A stretch of 5,481 bases of DNA from Candidatus Woesearchaeota archaeon (GCA_018302885.1 JAGVZC010000038.1:1-5481), one strand, 5' to 3'; numbered from the stretch's first letter, positions 1 through 5,171 are shown. The notes: generated from the letters alone by a model not told the origin. Translations and numbers: made by a program.

Positions 1-392
1 GAGAATACAATCAATGCCTTTCCATTGTCATTCAGATGATCTCTCAGCTCAAGAATAAATCTCTCAAGAATTTCATAACCTTTCTTTCCTCCTGTTGTTG
101 TAAGAGCAGATTCCTTGTCTTCTCTTCTATCTTCAGGAAGGTAGGGTGGATTAAAAATTATCAAGTCATACCTGTCTTTTATGTTTTCAAACAAATCAGA
201 TTGTATAAATCTGATATCCTTCAATTCACATTCTTTATTTATATCAGAAGATGTGACATCTTTAGTATATTTCTTAGCTTCAAGGGCAAGAATTCCAGAG
301 CCAGTTCCCATATCCAAAATTTTTTTATTTTTAGAATAATCCCTGATGTGCTTCTTCAATAACAGGGAGTCCTCTGCTGGCTCGTATATCAT
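1..392 (-). CDS. HemK2/Mtq2-type release factor glutamine methyltransferase, 3' end cut by window
   Basis: SAM-dependent methyltransferase of the HemK2/Mtq2/PrmC group, which in archaea and eukaryotes methylates the glutamine of the GGQ motif in the termination factor (aRF1), in the cytoplasm, usually with Trm112 as partner. About 130 residues are visible and the frame is open to base 1. The sequence shows YEPAEDS at residues 3-9 (hallmark of the HemK2 subgroup), the SAM-binding loop DMGTGSG near residue 27, acidic SSDIN closing strand 2, the catalytic NPPY motif near residue 81, and GGKKGYEILERF, matching the conserved GGxxG helix after it. The segment between SSDIN and IRFIQSDLF is much shorter than usual, so a helix may be missing. 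The ATG lies 6 bp after the lipoprotein stop, with no clear Shine-Dalgarno, so it is probably read through from the upstream genes. Family assignment is firm; the exact substrate is inferred. Confidence 0.9.
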   Translation of the reverse strand, partial: MIYEPAEDSLLLKKHIRDYSKNKKILDMGTGSGILALEAKKYTKDVTSSDINKECELKDIRFIQSDLFENIKDRYDLIIFNPPYLPEDRREDKESALTTTGGKKGYEILERFILELRDHLNDNGKALIVF

Positions 393-398
393 AAAAAA

Positions 399-584
399 TT
401 AAATCCAACCCAAATCCAAATCATCGTCCAATGAATCCAGATCAGAATCCTCAATCTGATTGTCTATATTATCTATATATCCTGTGTCCTCGGAATTTTC
501 AGAATCCTGCGTATCTGACACTTCTGAGGTGCTGCATGCTGTTATAAACAATAACGCCAAAAGCACAAATATTATTTTTTTCAT
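399..584 (-). CDS. small acidic secreted lipoprotein
   Basis: A 61-residue protein with a classic lipoprotein signal: MKK, a hydrophobic core (residues 4-14), then lipobox I-T-A-C with Cys17 as the predicted lipidated residue. The 45-residue mature part is disordered in character and contains 16 Asp/Glu and no Lys/Arg, ending in a small hydrophobic tail, DLGWI. No function is recognised. Its ATG overlaps the stop of the coiled-coil gene by 4 nt (ATGA) and has a strong AGGAGGT ribosome site, so the two are co-translated and may work together on the outer face of the membrane; the negative tail could contact the Lys-rich coiled coil, which is inference. It is short, but signal, lipobox, ribosome site and overlap make it a convincing gene. 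Confidence 0.85.
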   Translation of the reverse strand: MKKIIFVLLALLFITACSTSEVSDTQDSENSEDTGYIDNIDNQIEDSDLDSLDDDLDLGWI

Positions 585-1567
585 TCCTGCACCTCCTCAA
601 TATCCAAAGAAATCTCTGAATCATTCTGTTTAAGCATACTTATCATCTCCCTCAATTTTTCCCTTGATTGTTTGAGAGACTCGTTTGCTTCCTTGAGATA
701 CTGGTTAACCTCTTTTCTGGCATCATCTATCTCCTGCGGTGTTGTTGCTGCCTGCCATTTTTCCTTTGCCATTTCATATTTCTGCCTTGCATTTTCAACC
801 TGTGAATTATAATCGCTCAACAAGGAATTTAATTCATCAGAGTTTAATTCAGATGCCTTCAATTCAATCCTGTCACCATATATCTCTGCTTTTGTTATAA
901 GGTTATTCATCATTGCACCAACATTCCTTACCCTTATTTTATACATGTGCAGATTTATTTTATTCCAGGCAGTCTTTATTGTATTGGCAGCTTCCTTTAT
1001 CTCCTCTTTTGAGGAATCTTCATTCAAGCTTTCCAAAGTTGATTTTGCTTCCTCAATTTCTGAAATCTTTTCATCCAAGGTTGCAATCATTTCATTTGCT
1101 TCCTCTTCTGTCAAATCCTCTGAAGATGTCTTTAATTCGTTAAGCTTTTCAATTATCAAGTCAGCAGAATTAATCAAATGCTCCTTGGCATAGGTTTTTG
1201 TATCTTTTATCCTTAATTTGCAATCTTCAGTATCTGAGTTTTGACATTCACCGTATTTTTCCTTTACCTTTTCTAAATTTTTTATTTTTTCAGCATACCT
1301 TTCCTTTACCTTCATGTATTTTTCCTTTGCTTCAGAAAGTTTTTCTCTTGCTTCCTGCAATCGTGAAGTCATTCTTTTTCTTACGATTAAATTATCCTTC
1401 ACGTCTCCAGAATCATCAATTATGCCATTATCTTCAACATCACCCTTATCTCTAAGCTCTAAATTTATATCATCCTCTCTTCCATTGTTTCTGTCATCAT
1501 TATCTGCTATTGCAAATGTGGAGAACACCATTAAGAACAATACAACAAAAATAAATAATTTTTTCAT
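581..1567 (-). CDS. secreted coiled-coil protein, function unknown
   Basis: A 328-residue exported protein. Residues 1-21 form a signal peptide (MKK, hydrophobic core, then A-I-A before Asp22). Residues 22-60 are an acidic, Asp/Asn-rich linker. From about residue 65 to 315 the sequence is almost entirely helical and charged, with Lys/Glu heptad-like runs such as REKLSEAKEKY and KVKERYAEKIKNLEKVKEKY, so it should form long coiled coils or helical bundles. The only cysteines, Cys108 and Cys116, lie close together in a loop and could form a disulfide outside the cell. No catalytic motif or second membrane segment is seen. It has its own TATA box and a GAGGTGGT ribosome site, and overlaps the acidic lipoprotein gene by 4 nt. 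Similar secreted helical proteins are common in small-genome archaea, and low-complexity composition makes homology searches unreliable. Structural or envelope-scaffold role is inference only. Confidence 0.85.
   Translation of the reverse strand: MKKLFIFVVLFLMVFSTFAIADNDDRNNGREDDINLELRDKGDVEDNGIIDDSGDVKDNLIVRKRMTSRLQEAREKLSEAKEKYMKVKERYAEKIKNLEKVKEKYGECQNSDTEDCKLRIKDTKTYAKEHLINSADLIIEKLNELKTSSEDLTEEEANEMIATLDEKISEIEEAKSTLESLNEDSSKEEIKEAANTIKTAWNKINLHMYKIRVRNVGAMMNNLITKAEIYGDRIELKASELNSDELNSLLSDYNSQVENARQKYEMAKEKWQAATTPQEIDDARKEVNQYLKEANESLKQSREKLREMISMLKQNDSEISLDIEEVQE
591..597 (-). promoter_or_regulatory. Shine-Dalgarno AGGAGGT for the small lipoprotein
   Basis: The complement of acctcct at this place reads AGGAGGT, an essentially perfect anti-16S match, 6 nt before the ATG at 584. 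It lies inside the last codons of the coiled-coil gene and fixes the lipoprotein start. It also shows that internal genes here use Shine-Dalgarno initiation. Confidence 0.8.
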
Positions 1568-1570
1568 ATT

Positions 1571-1608
1571 ACCACCTCAAATTTTAAAAGAGTTACAATA
1601 TATATAAA
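1571..1608 (-). promoter_or_regulatory. TATA box and ribosome site of the coiled-coil gene
   Basis: On the minus strand TTTATATA lies at 1608-1601, an exact archaeal TATA consensus. Spacing of about 26 bp predicts a start point near 1578, leaving a leader of only about 10 nt. Within that leader GAGGTGGT (1578-1571) precedes the ATG at 1567. The whole promoter sits in the 49-bp gap after the winged-helix gene, so the coiled-coil/lipoprotein/HemK2 set can be transcribed separately from the two genes before it. Confidence 0.65.
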
Positions 1609-1616
1609 TTTAATCG

Positions 1617-2057
1617 TTAAGGTTTTATTATCCTAAAATATTCCTTTACCCTGTCTATTATTGATTTAATGTAGAATTTTTCTATTTTTTCCTCAAATAT
1701 ATTTATCAGGGGCTCATTTTCATTTATCCTGTATTTATTATTCACATTCTCTATCAAGAACAAATCCTTCAGCCTCTTAATCTGCCTTCTTATATTTGAT
1801 GATGCAATTCCTTTCAACTCCAAATTATAGGACTTTCTTAATTCAATTACTTTATCCTCTATTTCCCTGGAATCAAGCAATTTATTCTGCAAAATAACAT
1901 ACAAGACATCAACAACCACATCCCGGGAATCCCCCGGCTGCAACAATCCTATTGACAAGCACAGTTTTTTTGTCAGTTCCCTCCTGTCCAAGTCATAGGG
2001 CTTCTCATATTTTCTCAGGGTGATTTCAGCCAAAGGAATGTCTTTGGAAACTTTCAT
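1617..2057 (-). CDS. archaeal winged-helix/HTH transcriptional regulator-like protein
   Basis: A 146-residue soluble protein that I recognise as an archaeal conserved HTH family (I recall it as COG1318-like; not checked). The N-terminal half carries the highly conserved block LTKKLCLSIGLLQPGDSRD (about residues 28-46). Residues 48-111 look like a winged helix: helix 1 (VVDVLYVILQN), helix 2 (SREIEDKVIELRKS), a recognition helix in GIASSNIRRQIKRLKDL (83-99), and a short wing ENVNNKYRI. The C-terminal helix (about 116-143, FEEKIEKFYIKSIIDRVKEYF) could dimerise. Being basic in the recognition helix, it is likely to bind nucleic acid, but targets are unknown. The ATG overlaps the stop of the 37-residue gene by 4 nt, so both are probably co-translated from the promoter at 2190-2197. 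No autoregulatory operator was recognised. Confidence 0.82.
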   Translation of the reverse strand: MKVSKDIPLAEITLRKYEKPYDLDRRELTKKLCLSIGLLQPGDSRDVVVDVLYVILQNKLLDSREIEDKVIELRKSYNLELKGIASSNIRRQIKRLKDLFLIENVNNKYRINENEPLINIFEEKIEKFYIKSIIDRVKEYFRIIKP

Positions 2058-2167
2058 TCTTTCAAGTCCTTAGATCTGTTCTTTCCGCCTTTCCTGTAAA
2101 TATTGTAACGCGCCTTGGCTTTTTCATCCCTCTTGCTTTTTCTTCTTTCAAATCCATCCTGTGCCAT
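2054..2167 (-). CDS. 37-residue basic small protein, function unknown
   Basis: A short open frame reads MAQDGFERRKSKRDEKAKAR and continues to a TGA at 2056-2054, giving 37 residues, about 40% Lys/Arg, with a YNIYRKGGK segment at 21-29. Three things argue that it is real. A TATA box centred at about 2193.5 predicts transcription to begin exactly at its ATG (leaderless). Its stop overlaps the winged-helix start as ATGA. It fills the space between promoter and that gene without stop codons. Residues 8-20 should form a charged amphipathic helix, and the basic glycine-containing tail would suit RNA or DNA contact. I do not recognise the family with certainty. The alternative, that it is merely a leader peptide whose translation couples that of the regulator, is possible. 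Confidence 0.75.
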   Translation of the reverse strand: MAQDGFERRKSKRDEKAKARYNIYRKGGKNRSKDLKE

Positions 2168-2189
2168 ACTAATTATGAATTGAATTTTG

Positions 2190-2197
2190 TATATAAA
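2190..2197 (-). promoter_or_regulatory. TATA box for the 37-residue/winged-helix operon
   Basis: Minus-strand TTTATATA, preceded by an A-rich stretch in the TFB-recognition position. Its centre is 26-27 bp from the ATG at 2167, so the transcript should begin at the start codon. There is no Shine-Dalgarno in front of that ATG, which agrees with leaderless initiation. Confidence 0.7.
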
Positions 2198-2211
2198 TTT
2201 TTAGGTAAAAT

Positions 2212-2219
2212 TTTATAAA
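2212..2219 (+). promoter_or_regulatory. TATA box for the CARF-like gene
   Basis: Plus-strand TTTATAAA, centred about 26 bp before the ATG at 2241, again predicting a leaderless transcript; no Shine-Dalgarno is present between it and the start. It sits 22 bp from the oppositely oriented box, so both promoters share a 73-bp AT-rich divergent region (2168-2240) in which I saw no clear dyad operator. Confidence 0.65.
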
Positions 2220-2240
2220 CAACAAAACTTCCAAGAAATC

Positions 2241-2597
2241 ATGCCGACATTAATTGCATGCCTGTCAACAGGGAAGGGAACATGGGGTCATGTAAATCAT
2301 TTGATTGATAACAACAATTATGACAAGGTTATCCTTATAACAAATGATTTTGGAAAGGAGAATTTCAACAAGAAGGACAACACCGAAATGATTTCATTGA
2401 ACCTCAATGCAGGCGTCAAGGAACTAAGGGACGAAATAATAAAAAATCTCAAAGGAAAAATAAAAGACACAGAGGTTGATGTCAATTTTGTATCGGGAAC
2501 AGGAAGGGAGCACATGGCCCTGATTGGCGCATTACTGAAATCAGGAACAGGAATAAGGTTAAAAGTATTAACAAAAGAAGGTATTGAAGAAGTATAG
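2241..2597 (+). CDS. standalone CARF-like Rossmann-fold protein
   Basis: A 118-residue soluble protein with alternating strands and helices: strand 1 TLIACLS (3-9) followed by a TGKGTWGHV loop, strand 2 KVILITNDF (29-37), strand EMISLNL (49-55), helix 58-72, strand VDVNFVSG (79-86), then SGTGREHMALIGALLKSG (85-102) and strand RLKVLT. The last block resembles the strand-4 loop and helix of CARF domains (typically N-x-T-G-G-T-K-x-M), which bind cyclic oligoadenylates or other nucleotide ligands. No HEPN, HTH or other effector domain is fused, so it would be a sensor or ring-nuclease-like protein alone; no CRISPR gene is in view. The leaderless promoter and a 34-bp gap to orc1 on the same strand suggest possible co-expression. 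Fold class is moderately supported; ligand and role are inference, and a plain archaeal conserved Rossmann protein is the alternative. Confidence 0.6.
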   Translation: MPTLIACLSTGKGTWGHVNHLIDNNNYDKVILITNDFGKENFNKKDNTEMISLNLNAGVKELRDEIIKNLKGKIKDTEVDVNFVSGTGREHMALIGALLKSGTGIRLKVLTKEGIEEV

Positions 2598-2602
2598 AAA
2601 TT

Positions 2603-2610
2603 CTTAAATT
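2603..2610 (+). promoter_or_regulatory. possible weak TATA box for orc1/cdc6
   Basis: CTTAAATT in the short gap before orc1 is centred about 26 bp upstream of the ATG at 2632, the same spacing as the clearer promoters here. It departs from consensus, and no Shine-Dalgarno precedes the ATG. Leaderless transcription or simple readthrough from the preceding gene are both possible. Confidence 0.35.
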
Positions 2611-2631
2611 CTTTTGATATATCTAAAGATT

Positions 2632-3681
2632 ATGGGTTTATTTGATGATTCAAAAAGACAGAATATATTCCTTAATCCAATCGCTCTTGATTATGATTAT
2701 CAGCCCAAGCTAATCTTGTACAGGGAGAACCAGCAGCACTTCATCGCAAACTGCATAAAACCATTGCTAAATGACAGGAATGGGAAGAATTTATTCATTC
2801 ATGGAAAGCCCGGAATAGGAAAAACAGTTGCAACAAGACATGTATTAAAGGAGTTAGAAGAAAATACAGACATTCTTCCAATGTATATAAACTGCTGGAA
2901 AAAAAATACAGGACACAAGATAATCCTTGAAATATGCAATTACATTGATTACAGGTTTACAATGAACAAGTCAACAGAGGAGATAATTGACAACATATCC
3001 CCAATATTAAACAAGAAATGCTGCGTGATATGCCTTGATGAAGCTGATAAAATAGACAATTATGACATTATTTACACATTACTTGAGGATGTTTTTAGGA
3101 AAACAGTTATCCTGATAACAAACAACAAGGAATGGATTGTAAAGCTTGATTCAAGAATAAAATCAAGATTAAATCCTGAATTAATGGAATTCAAGCCATA
3201 TAATTATGATGAAACTCTTGGAATCCTAAAAGAAAGAATAAGTTACGCATTTCTTCCAAATATTTTTTCAAGCAAAGCGCTGGAATTGATTGCAAAAAAA
3301 ACTTTTGAGATTGGAGATTTGAGGACCGGCGTTTATTTGCTGAAAGAATGCGGAGATGCAGCTGAATTAAAAAATAAAAACAGAATTGAAGAGAATGAAG
3401 CGAATGAAGCAATGAATAAATTGGATGAATTCAAAACAAAGAATGATGATGATTTGAAAGAAGACTTAAATGAAATATTAATGCTGATAAAAAATAACAA
3501 CAACAAATCAAGCTCTGAATTGTTTGATATCTACGGAAAAGGTTCGTATAAGACATTCAAGAGAAGATTGGATGAACTGGAAAAAAATAAGTTTATTTCA
3601 ATGAAAGAAGTTCATTTAGGGGCTGGCGGAAGACAGTATATCATAAGCTACGGAAGTTTAAAGAAATTGGATGAATTTTAA
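2632..3681 (+). CDS. orc1/cdc6: Orc1/Cdc6 family replication initiator, AAA+ ATPase
   Basis: Archaeal replication initiator that binds origin recognition boxes and helps load MCM helicase. Counting from the ATG at 2632 it has 349 residues: N-terminal linker, Walker A GKPGIGKT (58-65), Walker B VICLDEAD (132-139), sensor 1 LITNN (161-165), Arg-finger region DSRIKSRL (173-180) and sensor 2 GDLR (228-231, Arg231). The AAA+ part ends near 265, and residues 275-349 form the C-terminal winged helix (SYKTFKRRLDELEKNKFISM, then wing and AGGRQYI). All catalytic residues are present, so it should be active. At 349 residues it is shorter than the usual 380-410. An upstream in-frame TTG at 2614 would add six residues, but MGLFDD is the usual family beginning and fits leaderless spacing. 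Origins often lie beside such genes, though I cannot point to a clear one here. Confidence 0.95.
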   Translation: MGLFDDSKRQNIFLNPIALDYDYQPKLILYRENQQHFIANCIKPLLNDRNGKNLFIHGKPGIGKTVATRHVLKELEENTDILPMYINCWKKNTGHKIILEICNYIDYRFTMNKSTEEIIDNISPILNKKCCVICLDEADKIDNYDIIYTLLEDVFRKTVILITNNKEWIVKLDSRIKSRLNPELMEFKPYNYDETLGILKERISYAFLPNIFSSKALELIAKKTFEIGDLRTGVYLLKECGDAAELKNKNRIEENEANEAMNKLDEFKTKNDDDLKEDLNEILMLIKNNNNKSSSELFDIYGKGSYKTFKRRLDELEKNKFISMKEVHLGAGGRQYIISYGSLKKLDEF

Positions 3682-3700
3682 ATGTATTCTGCTGGTTGAA

Positions 3701-3740
3701 TTTTATTTGTATTTGGAGTAAGTTATGAACTTTTTATATT
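3701..3740 (+). terminator. T-rich transcription end after orc1
   Basis: Downstream of the orc1 stop, the plus strand has T-rich runs TTTTATTTGTATTT (3701-3714) and TTTTTATATT (3731-3740) with no hairpin. Archaeal RNA polymerase terminates at such U-tracts. The site lies between two convergent genes, where an end is needed. Confidence 0.5.
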
Positions 3741-3741
3741 A

Positions 3742-3760
3742 GAATAAAAAAAGAAAAAAA
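3742..3760 (-). terminator. oligo-T terminator of the surface-protein operon
   Basis: Immediately after the TAA of the tail-fibre-like gene the minus strand reads seven T, C, seven T, then ATTC. A tract of this strength is a typical archaeal intrinsic U-tract terminator. It marks the end of the operon that enters from the right edge. Confidence 0.65.
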
Positions 3761-4741
3761 TTAATTTGTTGGTGCCTTCATATCAGCATAATGAAGCACG
3801 ACTCTGACTCCAAAGCCATCCTGATCCATCACCTGGCTGTTTGTTGATAAAACTAGACTGTCTGAATCCTCATTGGCAACGAACCCATAGGAACTTCCAT
3901 AAGAATTAAAATCTGTCCCTTCAATATCTGAAATATCATCTGCAATCTCATCCGGCGTAACCATACTTCTGCCTAAATCCCATGTATTTGCTCCACCACC
4001 ATTTTCATCTTCATTTACAACCACTACGCCAACACCTAAAATAAAAGAGTCTGCTGGAACAAAATTTGCGCTTGATTGAACTCCCATATTTCCTTGTGAA
4101 ATTGTTATTACTTCAGATTTTGTATTCATCCTCCAAAAACTGCCATAAACCCCGTCCAAGGTTGCATCACCCAAATTGTCAGATTGATTATACTGGTAAT
4201 TTGAAGTATATTCAACATTTCCAACAATTAACTTGGATGTGATATTAACTGCTGTCTGATTTATTCTAATAATTTCTTTTGATGAAGAAATTAATGAAAG
4301 CTGATTGTCAGATGGATGCCCCATTCCAGTATCAGTATCTCCTATAAAAGTCAATCCAGGCATAACTGCCGACGCTAATACGCTTGTCAAAGTGGCTGCT
4401 CCAGTTGTACTTGAACCCATATAAAAAGGGCTTATTTTCCACTTCAAAACGCCATTATTTGATACAGCTATAACCCCGTCACTGCTTTCATAGAATCCTG
4501 TATCTCCGAATGAAATTGAAGGATCTGCTTCAGAGCCAGAACTAACATTAATACCCTCGACACCCAAATAACCATTTTCAACCACAACATTTCCCGCGTT
4601 GGCAATTATTATCATAGAAACTAAAATTAATAGAGCTATCGCTACCTTGTTCTTAACTTTTGAAGAATTCATTGAATTTGATTTATTGGAAAAAAAGTTT
4701 CCATCTGTTTTTTCCGAATGAGTTCTTTTTTGGTTTTTCAT
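3761..4741 (-). CDS. secreted surface protein with phage tail-fibre-like stem motifs and C-terminal tip domain
   Basis: A 326-residue exported protein. Residues 1-31 are a long polar, basic start, followed by a hydrophobic segment (about 32-48) ending A-N-A before Gly50, a probable signal peptide or anchor. Residues 51-73 are a beta linker. Residues 74-103 and 128-160 are two copies of a motif familiar from phage tail-fibre stems (P-x-I-x-F-x-G-D-T-G ... S-D-x-x-x-x-S ... I-x-I). The C-terminal region (about 222-326) contains ILGVGVVVV, TWDLGRSM, DSLVLSTNSQ and ends VRVVLHYADMKAPT, which resembles receptor-binding tips of tail fibres. Several N-glycosylation sequons (NVS, NQT, NIT, NQS) suit an archaeal exterior. 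The ATG at 4741 is fixed by AGGAGGA seven bases upstream; Met24 would give a normal-length signal but has no ribosome site. It follows the Ig/PKD-like gene by 15 nt. Adhesin, attachment fibre, or a captured viral gene are possible. Relationship to tail fibres is from remembered patterns, not a search. Confidence 0.75.
   Translation of the reverse strand: MKNQKRTHSEKTDGNFFSNKSNSMNSSKVKNKVAIALLILVSMIIIANAGNVVVENGYLGVEGINVSSGSEADPSISFGDTGFYESSDGVIAVSNNGVLKWKISPFYMGSSTTGAATLTSVLASAVMPGLTFIGDTDTGMGHPSDNQLSLISSSKEIIRINQTAVNITSKLIVGNVEYTSNYQYNQSDNLGDATLDGVYGSFWRMNTKSEVITISQGNMGVQSSANFVPADSFILGVGVVVVNEDENGGGANTWDLGRSMVTPDEIADDISDIEGTDFNSYGSSYGFVANEDSDSLVLSTNSQVMDQDGFGVRVVLHYADMKAPTN
4262..4522 (-). 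repeat. two tail-fibre-stem motifs (protein-level repeat)
   Basis: Copy 1 is at 4433-4522 (PSISFGDTGFYESSDGVIAV, continuing to WKI) and copy 2 at 4262-4360 (PGLTFIGDTDTGMGHPSDNQ, continuing to IRI). Both share the order Pro, hydrophobic, Phe, Gly-Asp, Thr-Gly, a Ser-Asp turn, then two beta strands. A 24-residue Gly/Ser/Thr/Ala-rich piece separates them. They are diverged at the DNA level, so the repetition is old. Confidence 0.6.
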
Positions 4742-4748
4742 TTTTTAT

Positions 4749-4755
4749 TCCTCCT
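4749..4755 (-). promoter_or_regulatory. Shine-Dalgarno AGGAGGA for the tail-fibre-like gene
   Basis: Minus-strand AGGAGGA, seven bases before the ATG at 4741, in the 15-nt gap after the upstream stop. It supports this start over the internal Met24 and shows translation independent of the upstream, possibly frameshifted, gene. Confidence 0.8.
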
Positions 4756-4756
4756 T

Positions 4757-5170
4757 TTATGGAATTCCATTTTGTATCAAATATCCAGTTAAGCATAAGT
4801 CTCCAGTATCATCAATATAAATCATATTACTTTTAGATTCATTTTTGATAATGAAAGCATCATTAACGGGATTGCAGCTTTCACTTTTATAACTGCAACC
4901 TTCGCTTTCTATGCACATATTTCCCGCAGAATCTATGTATGCAACAGTGTTACTTGCGCTGTTCTTAACCCTAAATGAATTCTCTGGAGCGATACATTCT
5001 GGTTGAGAAATACAAACTCCTTTCAATACAACATTCCCCTTATTCCCAAGCCAGGTTACATTTGCTCCTGATTCATTCTTTACATAAAATCTGTATGTAT
5101 CCTCTAATAAATGAACTGTATAATTTAACTTCTCTGTATAGTTTAAATTTCCTGAAGTATCATTCATCAA
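4757..5170 (-). CDS. C-terminal part of the surface protein, with three beta repeats (in a shifted frame)
   Basis: This frame begins NDTSGNLNYTEKLNYTVHLL and EDTYRFYVKN, which read as the second half of an Ig-like domain whose first half is in the neighbouring frame up to 5160. Three related units of about 33-40 residues follow, each with (F)xVKNxS, a short hydrophobic strand, then IDxxGNxC. The second and third end in cysteine-bearing turns (GCSYKSESC, NMC, DLC), so disulfides are plausible. The end is YLIQNGIP. A TTG/ATG at 5170-5165 could be a start, but there is no ribosome site and no signal peptide. It is better seen as the continuation of the same protein than as an independent gene. 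Sequons are common, consistent with a glycosylated cell-surface protein. The downstream tail-fibre-like gene follows after 15 nt. Confidence 0.75.
   Translation of the reverse strand: MMNDTSGNLNYTEKLNYTVHLLEDTYRFYVKNESGANVTWLGNKGNVVLKGVCISQPECIAPENSFRVKNSASNTVAYIDSAGNMCIESEGCSYKSESCNPVNDAFIIKNESKSNMIYIDDTGDLCLTGYLIQNGIP
4760..5092 (-). repeat. three tandem protein repeats, about 33-40 residues each
   Basis: Units begin at about 5092 (RFYVKNESGANVTWLGNKGN), 4978 (SFRVKNSASNTVAYIDSAGN) and 4858 (AFIIKNESKSNMIYIDDTGD). Shared core: aromatic, any, hydrophobic, Lys-Asn, Ser-bearing turn, hydrophobic strand, Gly-Asn/Asp, hydrophobic. Units 1 and 2 carry inserted loops with Cys pairs. The DNA has diverged, so this is an old domain duplication, not a simple sequence repeat. 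Confidence 0.65.
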
Positions 5171-5171
5171 A
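5160..5171 (-). other. apparent +1 frameshift junction
   Basis: Minus-strand reading is TTT GAT GAA TGA TAC in the upstream frame. Skipping one base enters the downstream frame as GAT ACT TCA, or AAT GAT ACT TCA if skipped earlier. The stretch GATGAATGAT holds a near-tandem ATGA, so a slip of one base is an easy mutation or sequencing error. Programmed recoding at a slow TGA codon is the alternative. Confidence 0.6.

Noticed and set aside
36..362. Plus-strand open frame of 108 codons
   Set aside because: It lies opposite the HemK2 methyltransferase, whose motifs (YEPAEDS, DMGTGSG, NPPY) prove the minus strand is coding.
1254..1318. DNA repeat of the type TTTCCTTTACCTT, considered as a regulatory or CRISPR-like repeat
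   Set aside because: It simply encodes recurring Lys-Val-Lys-Glu heptads of the coiled coil, with no regular spacers.
913..1607. Several plus-strand frames of 76-97 codons
   Set aside because: They are antisense shadows of the Lys/Glu-rich coiled coil, giving Phe/Ser/Leu-rich translations without ribosome sites.
2318..2515. Minus-strand 65-codon frame inside the CARF-like gene
   Set aside because: Antisense shadow; no promoter or ribosome site, and the plus-strand protein has a sensible alternating fold.
2614..2631. TTG start six codons upstream for orc1
   Set aside because: No ribosome site, and the ATG at 2632 gives the family-typical MGLFDD beginning and leaderless spacing.
3191..3412. 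Minus-strand 73-codon frame inside orc1
   Set aside because: Opposite the AAA+ domain, including sensor 2, with no signals of its own.
4672..4674. Internal Met24 as start of the tail-fibre-like protein
   Set aside because: It would give a neat signal peptide, but no ribosome site precedes it, while AGGAGGA sits correctly before 4741.
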